Origin: Brachyspira intermedia PWS/A
GTDB lineage: Bacteria > Spirochaetota > Brachyspiria > Brachyspirales > Brachyspiraceae
Direction of reading: 5' to 3'
DNA length: 64,000 nucleotides
Assembly (NCBI RefSeq): GCF_000223215.1
Contig: NC_017243.1
Coordinates: 62,001 to 126,000 of the forward strand
The notes under the pieces were generated by a model. That model was not told where the DNA came from and ran no database searches. It saw only the letters and a list, made by a program, of their open reading frames with translations. Made by a program: the position numbers and the translations under genes. Every line of letters begins with the position of its first letter. Positions within the stretch are counted from its first letter, which is position 1. Shown here piece after piece: positions 1-8,182 of this stretch.

Positions 1-1
1 A

Positions 2-394
2 AGTGATTTAGATAAAAGAACAGCTAGTATATGTCATAGAATAGGAATAAATGAAGACGGCAGTTCAAACGGCAATGGTTTAATTAATACTATGAAAGAA
101 ATTAAAGAACAATTAGATTCTCATGAAAAATATTTAGATAATCTTTCAGAGGATATGGTAAAAATAGATTATAGATTAGAAAAATTAGAAAGTTTAGCTA
201 AAGTAAATAATGAAGAACAGCAAAAAATTATTAATGAAATGAAAGAGATTAAAAAAAATATAGATGATAGTATTACAAGTACAAAAATAAAAAAAGCCGC
301 AAATTTTATATTGCTTTTGGCAGGAGTTACTACAGCATTTGGCACTATATTAGGTACAATATATTTTTTTACTAATCATTTTATAGGAAAATAG
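2..394 (+). CDS. XhlA-like coiled-coil/membrane protein of the lysis cassette (5' end outside window)
   Basis: The reading frame is open from the first bases of the window, and the ATG at 92 has no ribosome-binding site, so the gene most likely begins to the left. The visible product has a charged heptad-rich helix, a run of Lys/Glu coiled coil, and one C-terminal membrane segment followed by a short tail ending GK. This architecture matches XhlA-type (haemolysin-like) phage proteins that sit next to holins. It is followed after one base by a holin-like gene and then by spanin-like genes, which supports a role in host lysis. Family assignment is inferred from architecture and context only. 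Confidence 0.55.
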   Translation, partial: SDLDKRTASICHRIGINEDGSSNGNGLINTMKEIKEQLDSHEKYLDNLSEDMVKIDYRLEKLESLAKVNNEEQQKIINEMKEIKKNIDDSITSTKIKKAANFILLLAGVTTAFGTILGTIYFFTNHFIGK

Positions 395-395
395 T

Positions 396-689
396 ATGAA
401 AAAGTTATTTGGTTTCTTAGATGCTAAAGGCTTGGGCAAAAAAACAAGCTGGTTTACAAGCATAGGAGCTTTTGCTTTTGGAATTATTATGACAAGTTTC
501 ATAATGATAACTCAAAAAAGATTTCCTAATTATAATGAATCTATTGCAATAGTTATAATAATGTGGGGTGCTAGCTTGGTAACTGGCACCACTGATTTAA
601 GCATTATTATAAATAATTTCTTTAAGGCAAAATATAATTACAAAGAAAATTATAAAGAAAATGACAGTAATAATCAGCATAATAATTAA
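396..689 (+). CDS. Holin-like small membrane protein
   Basis: A 97-residue protein with two hydrophobic segments (about residues 18-40 and 50-70) separated by a short turn, and a very polar C-terminal tail rich in Asn, Lys and Glu. Small size, two membrane spans and a charged tail are typical of phage holins, which open the inner membrane at the end of the lytic cycle. It starts one base after the preceding gene and overlaps the next by about 29 bases, as in compact lysis operons. No family motif was recognised, so the holin role is inferred from topology and position. Confidence 0.5.
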   Translation: MKKLFGFLDAKGLGKKTSWFTSIGAFAFGIIMTSFIMITQKRFPNYNESIAIVIIMWGASLVTGTTDLSIIINNFFKAKYNYKENYKENDSNNQHNN

Positions 690-1038
690 TTTTTTTAAGA
701 CAAAACTATTAAGTTTTTTGAAATCAAAATATTTTATATATTTTTTGATTGCAGGTATTTTACTTGGATATATAAGTTTTTTGAATTGTACAATAAAAAT
801 CAAAAATAAGAAAATCAAATCTTTAGAAAAAGAAATATATACAACAAAATTGAAGATTTCAAATATTATACTAGAAAAAGAAATTATTTTTTACAATGAA
901 AGAAAAATAATGCTTGAAAGTTTCAGAAATAGTAATGAAGCTATAGAAAATATAAAAGAAAGTTATCTTAAAAGCGATGAAATAAATGCATTAAATGCAA
1001 TTATTAATAATTATTATAGAAATATTCAAAAGGAGTAA
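661..1038 (+). CDS. i-spanin-like protein (Rz-type)
   Basis: The 125-residue product has a single N-terminal membrane segment (about residues 18-40) followed by a long Lys/Glu-rich helix that should form a coiled coil in the periplasm. That is the standard design of inner-membrane spanins, which bridge to an outer-membrane lipoprotein spanin and fuse the two membranes during lysis. A spanin-type lipoprotein gene lies 390 bases downstream at 1427-1588. The start overlaps the end of the holin-like gene. The next gene (1042-1440) also has a membrane part plus a helix and is the alternative i-spanin candidate. Confidence 0.5.
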   Translation: MTVIISIIINFFKTKLLSFLKSKYFIYFLIAGILLGYISFLNCTIKIKNKKIKSLEKEIYTTKLKISNIILEKEIIFYNERKIMLESFRNSNEAIENIKESYLKSDEINALNAIINNYYRNIQKE

Positions 1039-1041
1039 ACA

Positions 1042-1440
1042 ATGATTAAAAAAATAATATCAGAAATATGGGAAAAAATCAAAAAATACAGAGCTGCTAT
1101 TATTATGTATTTAGTTATGCTTGCAGTAAGCATAGTAAGTGATATTTTCTTTGGAGGCTTTAATATTCTAAAATATATTTCTTATGCAGTATTGCTCACT
1201 ATCTTTATAATTATAATGATAATATATAAAGATAAGATTAAAGAAACTATAGATAATTTAGAAGATAAAATTGACAGCTGTATTAATAAGCAATATTTAT
1301 TAGATAAAGGCAATAATAGAGAAGAATTAATTTATAATTTAAGTAATTTACAAGAAGAAATAAAAAAAGATATAGTTAATAATTTAGATAATATAAATAA
1401 TCCTAAAATAGAAGTAAAAATTACAGATGAAAAGAATTAA
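1042..1440 (+). CDS. Small lysis-cassette membrane protein (second holin or i-spanin candidate)
   Basis: A 132-residue protein with two hydrophobic segments (about residues 18-36 and 46-64) and a polar helical C-terminal half. It has a good ribosome-binding site (AGGAG just before the start) and its 3' end overlaps the o-spanin lipoprotein gene by 14 bases, the arrangement often seen for Rz/Rz1 pairs. Two membrane segments fit a holin better; the overlap with the lipoprotein fits an i-spanin better. I cannot decide between these from sequence. Confidence 0.45.
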   Translation: MIKKIISEIWEKIKKYRAAIIMYLVMLAVSIVSDIFFGGFNILKYISYAVLLTIFIIIMIIYKDKIKETIDNLEDKIDSCINKQYLLDKGNNREELIYNLSNLQEEIKKDIVNNLDNINNPKIEVKITDEKN

Positions 1441-1588
1441 ATATTTAATACTAATGGTTATATTTTTAGTAAGCTGTACTGCTAAATATATAACCATACC
1501 ATTATCACAGCCGCCTAGTTTTTATAAACCTAATAATAATATAAATACAAGTAAAGAACTTATTAAAGAATATCAAAAAGTATTATAA
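1427..1588 (+). CDS. o-spanin (Rz1-type outer-membrane lipoprotein)
   Basis: A 53-residue reading frame overlapping the end of the preceding gene in another frame. It begins MKRIKYLILMVIFLVSC: a Lys/Arg start, a hydrophobic stretch and the lipobox LVSC, with Cys17 as the predicted lipidated residue. The mature part is only 36 residues and contains the proline-rich stretch PLSQPPSFYKP, as in Rz1 lipoproteins. In Gram-negative phages the o-spanin pairs with a coiled-coil i-spanin to disrupt the outer membrane, which fits a spirochaete with an outer membrane. It is easily missed because of its size. The lipobox is direct evidence; the spanin role is inferred from size, proline content and position. 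Confidence 0.7.
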   Translation: MKRIKYLILMVIFLVSCTAKYITIPLSQPPSFYKPNNNINTSKELIKEYQKVL

Positions 1589-1660
1589 AAATATCAGAAT
1601 GGCAGATTTGGTATAATATACAGATAGGAAGTAATTACTATAAAATAAGAGGCAGTAATA

Positions 1661-2233
1661 ATGGCACCTAAAAGCAACATAGATAAACTTGATAAAAAAA
1701 CAAAAGAAGAAATTATAGAACTTTTGCAAGACAGTACGGTAAGATATATTGATATTGCTAATATTATCAATGAGAAATTGGGAAAAAAAGCAGTATCAAA
1801 ATCTGGTATATCAAGATATAAAAAAAGATTTGATAATTTATTGGATAAGAAAAAAGAAATAGAGGCAATAGCTTCAGCTTGGAAAGATAAAACAGGCGAT
1901 GAATTAGGCAATATTTTAGGCAAGCAGACTATGGAAGAAATAAGAATGCTTATCTATGATTTTGTAGGTTCATTGCAGGAGATACAAAACAGCGAGGTAG
2001 CAAATATGGATATAAAAGAAATAGAGAAAATGTCTAACTCTATAGAAAAGGCAACAAAAGGAATAATCAATCTTGAAAATGCTATATCAAAAAATAATCA
2101 GCATACAGAAGAAATAAAAAATAAAGCCCTTCAAGAGGCACAAATTAAAGCCATTAATAATGCTAATTCTGCAGGAATATCTCAGGAAACAGTCAATACA
2201 ATATTTAGAGATGTATTTAATATTAATAATTAA
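1661..2233 (+). CDS. Mu gp27-like protein (DUF3486), probable small terminase subunit
   Basis: The 190-residue product starts with helices containing a helix-turn-helix-like region (residues 30-55, with SKSGISRYKKRF), then a helical C-terminal half. This matches the DUF3486/Mu gp27 family, which lies directly before the large terminase in Mu-like phages and is thought to be the small terminase that recognises DNA for packaging. Here it is followed two bases later by the large terminase gene, supporting the call. Confidence 0.85.
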   Translation: MAPKSNIDKLDKKTKEEIIELLQDSTVRYIDIANIINEKLGKKAVSKSGISRYKKRFDNLLDKKKEIEAIASAWKDKTGDELGNILGKQTMEEIRMLIYDFVGSLQEIQNSEVANMDIKEIEKMSNSIEKATKGIINLENAISKNNQHTEEIKNKALQEAQIKAINNANSAGISQETVNTIFRDVFNINN

Positions 2234-2235
2234 AA

Positions 2236-3701
2236 ATGAATAACAAAGTAAAAAATAAAAAGATACTTTTACCCTATCAGGAAAAATGGATTATTAATCA
2301 GGATAAAGTAAAAGTTTGGGAGAAATCAAGAAGAATAGGAGCTTCTTATGTTGAAGCTTTAAATTGTGTATTAAAAGCATCATTATCAAAAAAAGAAAAT
2401 GGTATGAGCTGTTATTATATATCTTATGCCAAAGATATGACACAGCAATTTATTAAAGATGCTGCTTTTTGGGCTAAATTGCTTAATATAGCATGTGAAG
2501 ATTTTGGAGAAACAGTTATAAAAGATGAAAACAAAGATATAACAATTTATAAAATAAGATTTGAATCAGGTTTTGAGATATGGGGGCTTCCTTCCGTACC
2601 TCGTTCTATAAGAAGTAAACAAGGTCATATAGTTATTGATGAAGCAGCATTCTGCGATGATTTAAAAGAATTATTAAAAGCAGCATTAGCTATGCTTATG
2701 TGGGGAGGAAGCGTTTCAATACTTTCTACTCATAACGGAGAAGATAATCAATTTAATTTGCTTGTAAAAGATATTGAATCTGGAAGGAAAGATTATTATT
2801 TACAAACAACTGATATTGATGAGGCATTAAGAGACGGTCTTTATAAAAAATATGTGAAATATCTAAAGAAGAATACAGTAAAAGTAAAGAACAAGAATGG
2901 CTAAAATATATAATTAAAGATTATGGAGAGGCTTATGAAGAAGAACTTTACTGCATACCTTCAAAAAATGGAGATAAATATTTTAATAGAGCATTATTAG
3001 AAACTGTAGCTGATGAAAAAATAGAAGTGTATAGATTCTATGAAAAAGATGATTTTACTTTCAAAACAGAAAATGAAAGATATGCAAAAATGTTGGAATA
3101 TTTCAATATTGTTAAGCATTTATTTACAAATATAAAAGATGAAGTAGTTTTAGGAGAAGATTTTGCAAGGAGCGGAGATTTAACAGTTTTATGGTTTGAA
3201 AAAATAAAACTTAGTAAAAATAAAACAAAAACTCTATGTGTTATAGAATTAAGAAATATTCCATTCAGTAATCAGGAACAATTTATTTTACTATGCATAA
3301 ATGAGCTTGGAAGAAAGTTTTTAGGAGCTGCTTTCGATGCTAGAGGCAATGGACAAATGATAGCGGAGAATCTTTCATTAGCATATAGAGGTTTAATTTT
3401 AGAAGTAATGATAACTAGAAAATGGTATGCAGAAAATATGCCTAAGCTAAAAAGTGCAGTTGAAGATAAAACTACAAATATCCCAAAAGATAATTTTATT
3501 ATAGATGATTTTTTGCAGGCTGAAGTTTGGCAAGGAATACCTCTTATAAGAGAAAGGACAGGCATAAGAGGAAATAAAAGACATGGCGACAGCTTAATAG
3601 CTAAAGTTATGGCAATATATGCTATTAATGAATTAGAGCTAAATATATATCAAAAGATAACTTATGAACCTGTAAAAACTCAAAATTGTTGGAGAACATA
3701 A
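2236..3701 (+). pseudogene. Mu gp28-like large terminase, split by a single-base frame break
   Basis: Residues from 2236 on form an ATPase domain: WEKSRRIGASY is the Walker A-like region and IVIDEAAF the Walker B/DEAD-like motif of terminases, with ILSTH as the coupling motif. The frame runs on to a stop at 2902-2904, but homologous-looking sequence leaves it near 2850: from about 2847 the -1 frame reads a clean continuation through the nuclease domain (VVLGEDFARSGD, AFDARGNG, GDSLIAKV) to 3701. The change lies at an A6 run (2845-2850); one more A would restore a single ~488-residue protein. This enzyme drives ATP-dependent packaging into the prohead. As written the gene is broken, which would prevent packaging unless the break is a sequencing undercall or is corrected by slippage. 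Confidence 0.85.
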
Positions 3702-3702
3702 A

Positions 3703-3805
3703 AGGAGGTGAGCCGAGCCTTCACGGTAAAGAGTGAAACGAATTACCGTGCTATTATTTAGGCGACCAATGTAGGCACCCTTGAGGGTGGGCGAATATAA
3801 TAATA
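3703..3805 (+). promoter_or_regulatory. Tandem-GA leader element between Shine-Dalgarno and portal start
   Basis: AGGAGG at 3703-3708 is separated from the portal ATG (3806) by 97 bases of GC-rich palindromic sequence. It opens GTGAGCCGAGCC, has a hairpin CACGGTAA/TTACCGTG, then GGCGA, a second hairpin ACCC/GGGT, and closes GGGCGAATATAATAATAATG. The outer ends pair as GT-GA-GCC with GGC-GA-AT. It is one of about twelve related elements in the window (see findings) and carries an extra hairpin module compared with the shorter ones. Confidence 0.6.
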
Positions 3806-5407
3806 ATGAATATTAAAGAAACAATAAAAAAGATTTTTTTTAATAAAGAAAAAATAAAATACAATCCGCCTTGCTTGTCAGAAATAGCATACTCTGTTCC
3901 TTATTCAAACCGTTCAGAATGGAGCGATTTTTCTTTAATACAAAGTTTAAGTCCTTCAGTTTTAGCAAATATTTTTAATGATGTAAAAAGCGGATACAGT
4001 AATAAAGAATATTTGGAATTAGCAAGTGATATGGAATTGAAAGACAGTCACTATAGAAGTGTATTAAATACAAGAAAACTATCAATACTTTCTTTAGATA
4101 TAAAAATCAATGCTGGAAGCGAAGATAAAAAAGATATAGAAATAGCAAAATCAGCTGAAAGAGATATTTTATATAATAAAACTGCAGGTATTTATTCTCT
4201 TATATTTAATATGCTTGATGCTGTATCTAAAGGTTTTTCAGTAAATGAAATTATATGGCAAAGTGAAAATAGTATTTGGAAACCATATCAATATAAATAT
4301 AGAGATGCCAGATTTTTTAAATACGATTATATTAACAGCAGCAAATTAAAATTGATAGATCCTTATAACAGCACTCAATTATATGATTTAATAGAAAATA
4401 AGTTTATTATACATGAACCTAAAAATTTCAGCGGACTTCAAGTATTATCAGGTTTAGCTATGCCTGCTCTATTTCTTTTTATGCTTAAATATTATGATAT
4501 TACTTCTTGGGCTGCCTTTATAGACAGATTTGGTTATCCTATACGAATAGGAAAATACGGACATAAAGCAACTGAAGAAGATATTCTTACATTAAAAAGA
4601 GCTGTATCAAGCATAGGTTCTGATTTTGGAGCTGTAATACCAGAATCAGCAATACTTGAAATTATAGAAAGCAAAACTACTCAGTCTACATCAGATACAT
4701 ATCAAAAATTAGCAGAGTTTATTAATAAAGAAATAAGCAAATTAGTTTTAGGTCAGACAATGACTACAGAAGACGGTGCAAGCTATTCTCAAGCTAATGT
4801 GCATAATCAAGTAAGAGAAGATATATTAAAAGCAGATATAAAACAAATAGAAGAAACATTAAATCAGCAGTTAATAATACCATACTGCAGATTTAATTTC
4901 GGAGAGTTAGAAAATTATCCTAAATTAGAATTATTCAAACCAGATGTAAAAAATATAGAACTTATTATTAATGCTGTAAATAATTTATCATCTAAAGGCT
5001 TGAAAGTAAAAGCAAAAGAAATAAGAGAAATGTTAGGACTTTCAGAACCAGAAGAACAAGATGAAATTATAGGAGGTATAGATGAAACAATTAAAGATAA
5101 TGGAAAAGAAGATTTTGAAAAAAATAATTATGAATTAAACTCTGCTGTATTAAATAATGATATTTCGGAAGATGAATATAAAGATGACTATATAGCAATA
5201 GAAGATGATATTATAAATGTTTTAGAAAAAACTTTGAATAAATGTAAAGATTTTGAAGAATTAAAAAAAGAATTAGAAGAATTAACTTTAAATTGGAATC
5301 CTAAAAAACAGGCAGAATTAATGGCAGCAGCTTTTTTTATGGCAAGAGCTAAAGGTGATAATGATTTTGATGGCGAAGCCCACAGCGTGAAGGATACTAA
5401 TTTATAA
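3806..5407 (+). CDS. Mu gp29-like portal protein (DUF935)
   Basis: A 533-residue protein. The core carries features of the DUF935/Mu gp29 portal family, including VLNTRKLSIL near residue 90, a WAAFIDRFGYPIRIGKY segment near residue 230 and a TMTTEDGASYSQANVH segment near residue 325. The portal forms the ring at one capsid vertex through which terminase pumps DNA. The C-terminal ~100 residues are acidic and variable. Just before the stop, GGCGAAGCCCACAGCGTGA (5372-5390) is a GC-rich repeat copy read as GEAHSVK; the same 19 bases occur in the next gene in another frame. The stop codon overlaps the next start (TAATG), so the two genes are probably translationally coupled. Confidence 0.88.
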   Translation: MNIKETIKKIFFNKEKIKYNPPCLSEIAYSVPYSNRSEWSDFSLIQSLSPSVLANIFNDVKSGYSNKEYLELASDMELKDSHYRSVLNTRKLSILSLDIKINAGSEDKKDIEIAKSAERDILYNKTAGIYSLIFNMLDAVSKGFSVNEIIWQSENSIWKPYQYKYRDARFFKYDYINSSKLKLIDPYNSTQLYDLIENKFIIHEPKNFSGLQVLSGLAMPALFLFMLKYYDITSWAAFIDRFGYPIRIGKYGHKATEEDILTLKRAVSSIGSDFGAVIPESAILEIIESKTTQSTSDTYQKLAEFINKEISKLVLGQTMTTEDGASYSQANVHNQVREDILKADIKQIEETLNQQLIIPYCRFNFGELENYPKLELFKPDVKNIELIINAVNNLSSKGLKVKAKEIREMLGLSEPEEQDEIIGGIDETIKDNGKEDFEKNNYELNSAVLNNDISEDEYKDDYIAIEDDIINVLEKTLNKCKDFEELKKELEELTLNWNPKKQAELMAAAFFMARAKGDNDFDGEAHSVKDTNL

Positions 5408-6309
5408 TGATACCTCAAAAAGCATTAGACTATATAAAACAAAAAAATTAAAAATAGGTTTTGATTATCAAGATGTATGGAATGAAGAACATTTAACAGC
5501 ATTTACAGCTGCTAAAGTAATGCAGTTAGATATTTTACAAGATATGAAAGAGTCTATAGAAAAAGCAATTGAAAACGGAGAAACACTAGAGCAATTTAAA
5601 AAAAATCTTCTTCCTATACTCTATCAAAAAGGCTGGATAGGTAAACAATTAATAGAAGACCCTATTACAAAAGAAATAAAAGAAGTTTATATAGATACTC
5701 CAAGCAGATTAAAAACTATTTATGAAACTAATTTAAGAAGTGCATATATGAAAGGAAGATTTGACAGAGCCTACAATAGCACACTTCACCCATATTTGAT
5801 GTATAGAATAGGACCTTCCAAAAATCATAGAAAAGAGCATCTTGAATGGGACGGACTTATTTTGGATAAAAATGATCCTTTTTGGCTTTCACATAATCCC
5901 CCTAACGGATGGGGCTGTAAATGCTATACAGTTGCCATTAGTAAAGCAAGAAAAGAAAAATATGAGAAAGAAGGAATACCTACTGCAGACGGAGACGGAC
6001 AAACAAAAAAAATTAAAGTAAAAACACAAAGACCAAAAATAGAATATACAACATATATAAATAAAAGAAATGGAACTATATCAAAAGTACCTAAAGGAGT
6101 AGACCCAGCATTTAATTTTAATCAGGGAAATTATAATAGAGATTTAGTTTTATTTAATGACTTTATGAAAAAGGTTCAGGATAAATTTCCATCACAATAT
6201 CAAAATATAGCAGAAACTATTTTAAGAAGCGAAATAAAAAAAGAACAGTTTGAAAATTGGATAAAAGGAGCATTTGAATATGATTCTGATAATCCTCAAA
6301 ATGCCTCTG

Positions 6310-6352
6310 TCGCCACAGGCGGCACGCAAGGTGGGCAGACGCCACAGTCGTC
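6310..6352 (-). repeat. 43-bp GC-rich repeat, in-frame copy inside gpF gene
   Basis: The 43 bases are the exact reverse complement of 11383-11425 and match 9382-9424 with two differences. Here the segment is translated as the Gly/Thr/Gln-rich stretch VATGGTQGGQTPQSS, at the junction between the gpF domain and its C-terminal extension. Base composition is far above the surrounding AT-rich sequence. Confidence 0.85.
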
Positions 6353-6471
6353 AAATCCTAAAAGCATAACAGCAATAGGTTTTATAGATTCGGCAGTAAA
6401 AAATTATTTGAAAAATCAAAATATAGATATTGGAGAAAGTATAACTATAGGACTTGAAGCCAGACTATTAA

Positions 6472-6490
6472 GGCGAAGCCCACAGCGTGA
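6472..6490 (+). repeat. 19-bp GC-rich repeat, in-frame copy in gpF gene
   Basis: GGCGAAGCCCACAGCGTGA is identical to 5372-5390 in the portal gene. In the portal gene it is read GEAHSV; here the frame is different and gives RRSPQR. The same DNA read in two frames in neighbouring genes indicates insertion of a DNA element, not shared protein ancestry. Confidence 0.8.
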
Positions 6491-6953
6491 CAGTATTAAA
6501 GCAAAAAGACATGCTAAAAAAAATGAAGCCTTAGAAGCCAAAGATGCAGAGTATATAATAAAATGTATTTTGGAAGGTCAAGTATATTTTCAAACAGATA
6601 ACAAATATATCATATATTTATACAAAATAGAAGATGATAAATATTTGCAAATAAGCATAGCAACAGAGATAAATTTTTCAGGACGTAATTCAGGAATAAC
6701 TATTCCAGCAGTAAGAAATATTCAATTTATTAATGAAACTCAAAAGAAAAGCAAATATGATGCTGATACGAAAAAATGGATAAAAATAAGGTAGGATTAT
6801 AAGCCGCCAGACGTATAACAATTACTCATTATACCGTTTATTCTCTAAACATATATCCTACCTAATTAATATTATATAAAAAAGTTCTAAAAAATCAACA
6901 AATAATATCTTATTCGCTGTTGTGTGATGGTCTATTGCTTGTATTTATCATTT

Positions 6954-7215
6954 ATTGCTATGTTCGCCTCGCCTTCGCTTTGCGTGCCTTCGGCAAAGAA
7001 GTGAATAAGTAAACTTATTCACACGTCTGTGCCCCTGTGGGGCTGGCTCGGCTCTCTTTCTCCTTTATTGCTATGTTCGCCTACGCATATAATCTGCAAA
7101 TAAATAAATTTATTTGCTGCTTCGGCTCACTTCTCCTTTATTGCTAACCCTCCAAGTCTCGCATGAATCTCCGATAGTTTTACAACTATCGGCACTCGAC
7201 TTGTCGCTTTCTCCT
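6954..7215 (-). repeat. Three tandem copies of the tandem-GA leader element (non-coding, reverse orientation)
   Basis: On the minus strand three elements follow each other, each introduced by AAGGAG and two of them ending CATAGCAATAA. Copy 7139-7215 pairs CAAGTC-GA-GT with GC-GA-GACTTG around a CCGATAGTT hairpin. Copy 7064-7138 pairs GTGAGCC-GAA-GC with GC-GTA-GGCGAAC around an A/T hairpin closed by GCAAATAAA/TTTATTTGC. Copy 6954-7063 has GAGCCGAGCC, a GCCCC/GGGGC hairpin, the GTGAATAAGT/ACTTATTCAC hairpin and GGCGAGGCGAAC. No gene follows in this orientation: the end facing 6954 runs into the 3' end of gpF. Bases 6795-6953 hold no gene I can support. Confidence 0.7.
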
Positions 7216-7243
7216 TATTTATAGAAATTCATAACTATAAATA

Positions 7244-7271
7244 TTGACATATACACTAATTTTATTATAAT
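7244..7271 (+). promoter_or_regulatory. Sigma70-type promoter for the 69-residue secreted protein
   Basis: TTGACA at 7244-7249 and TATAAT at 7266-7271 with a 16-base spacer, about 33 bases before the start codon at 7304. Both hexamers match the consensus exactly. This gives the small gene its own promoter, facing away from the leftward lysogenic genes. Confidence 0.7.
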
Positions 7272-7303
7272 TTTTATATTATTATAGCGTATAGGACTAA
7301 AAT

Positions 7304-7513
7304 ATGAAACTTATAAAAATACTTTTAATATCGCTTATTATAACTTCAAGCATATTTGCTCAAGCTAATACAGTTTATATATCAGATAAAGGAAAAAAAT
7401 ATCATAGAGAAAACTGCAGAACATTAAGAGGCAATAAATACCCTATAAGTATTCAGGAAGCAAAAGAAAGAGGATACACTGCTTGTAAAGTTTGCAAACC
7501 TCCAATAAATTAA
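7304..7513 (+). CDS. Small secreted protein with Ada-like Cys/His metal-binding motif
   Basis: The 69-residue product has a signal peptide (MKLIKILLISLIITSSIFAQA, cleavage probably after AQA) and a ~45-residue mature domain with the spacing VYIS...KYHRENCRTL...YTACKVCKPP. This H-x3-C ... C-x2-C pattern resembles the small metal-binding domain found in Ada and at the C-terminus of some thermonucleases and competence proteins. It has its own promoter and ends convergently against the 7510-8172 gene. In the prophage it is a cargo (moron) candidate exported to the periplasm. Function unknown. Confidence 0.65.
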   Translation: MKLIKILLISLIITSSIFAQANTVYISDKGKKYHRENCRTLRGNKYPISIQEAKERGYTACKVCKPPIN

Positions 7514-8172
7514 TTATCCATCATTTTTATTAAAGGTTTTTTAGCATCTCCAAACATATATAACTGATTCTTTAATAGTATTAGCGGAAAGCCTTCTGTA
7601 TGTGCTTTATTATCTTTAACAGTATAAAATATATCATTACTTATATAATATTTAAAGACAGTGTTTACAGGTTTAGAACCTATAAGCATTACAACTGAAC
7701 CATCATCAAAAAACGAATATCCATAAGATATACTTTCTAGTTCATTAACCCATAATCCAACAACTTCTTTTTCATTTTTTACAATATTATATTTTAATTC
7801 TTCCGAATTAACTTTATCATATATAACTTTTCCTTCATCATTTATTAAAGCTAATTTATTTTTATTTTTAGAAATTAACATAGCATTACTATAAAAATCA
7901 TTATTACTATCTATACCTATTAATGAACTATTAGTAATCATATACTTTAAAATTAAAAATATATCATCATTATTATCTGATATTATTAGAGTTTCATTTT
8001 GATAATTGTATACAAAACCTGTATTTTTGTTTTTCCAAATACCTATTATTTCATTTTTAGAATTAACTTTATCTTTAGGATTATTATTATTTGATTTATA
8101 AAAAGAAGTTCCTAAATAAGCACCTAAAGCTGCAAATATTATAATGATTATAAATGATTTATTATTTTTCAT
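7510..8172 (-). CDS. Membrane-anchored protein cotranscribed with the repressor (moron candidate)
   Basis: The start at 8172 is chosen because AGGAG lies seven bases upstream; a longer frame to 8217 lacks such a site. The 220-residue product begins MKNNKSFIII with one membrane anchor, followed by two similar beta-rich units, each opening with a Gly-x-Trp motif: GIWKNKNTGFVYNY and GLWVNELESISYGYSF. Such repeats recall lipocalin-like or DUF-type periplasmic domains, but I do not recognise the family. It begins 10 bases after the repressor stop on the same strand, so it should be expressed in the lysogen. That position is typical of superinfection exclusion or lysogenic-conversion genes; this role is inference. 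Confidence 0.6.
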   Translation of the reverse strand: MKNNKSFIIIIIFAALGAYLGTSFYKSNNNNPKDKVNSKNEIIGIWKNKNTGFVYNYQNETLIISDNNDDIFLILKYMITNSSLIGIDSNNDFYSNAMLISKNKNKLALINDEGKVIYDKVNSEELKYNIVKNEKEVVGLWVNELESISYGYSFFDDGSVVMLIGSKPVNTVFKYYISNDIFYTVKDNKAHTEGFPLILLKNQLYMFGDAKKPLIKMMDN

Positions 8173-8182
8173 AATAAAACTC

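Larger units (their letters stand above)
5407..6794 (+). pseudogene. Mu gpF (gp30)-like head morphogenesis protein with C-terminal extension, frame break near the start
   Basis: Starting at the ATG that overlaps the portal stop, the frame reads MIPQKALDYIKQK and then hits TAA after an A7 run (5441-5447). One extra A would continue as KKLKIGFDYQDVW and on into the long frame ending at 6794, giving a normal gpF N-terminus. The body carries the Mu F signature: HRKEHLEWDG and, about 30 residues on, PPNGWGCKCY. After residue ~300 comes a ~150-residue extension of the kind often fused to gpF; it may be a PBECR-type nuclease domain, but I see no decisive catalytic motif. Two foreign-looking GC-rich repeats lie in frame (6310-6352 and 6472-6490). 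If the frame break is real, translation could restart at 5520. Confidence 0.75.
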
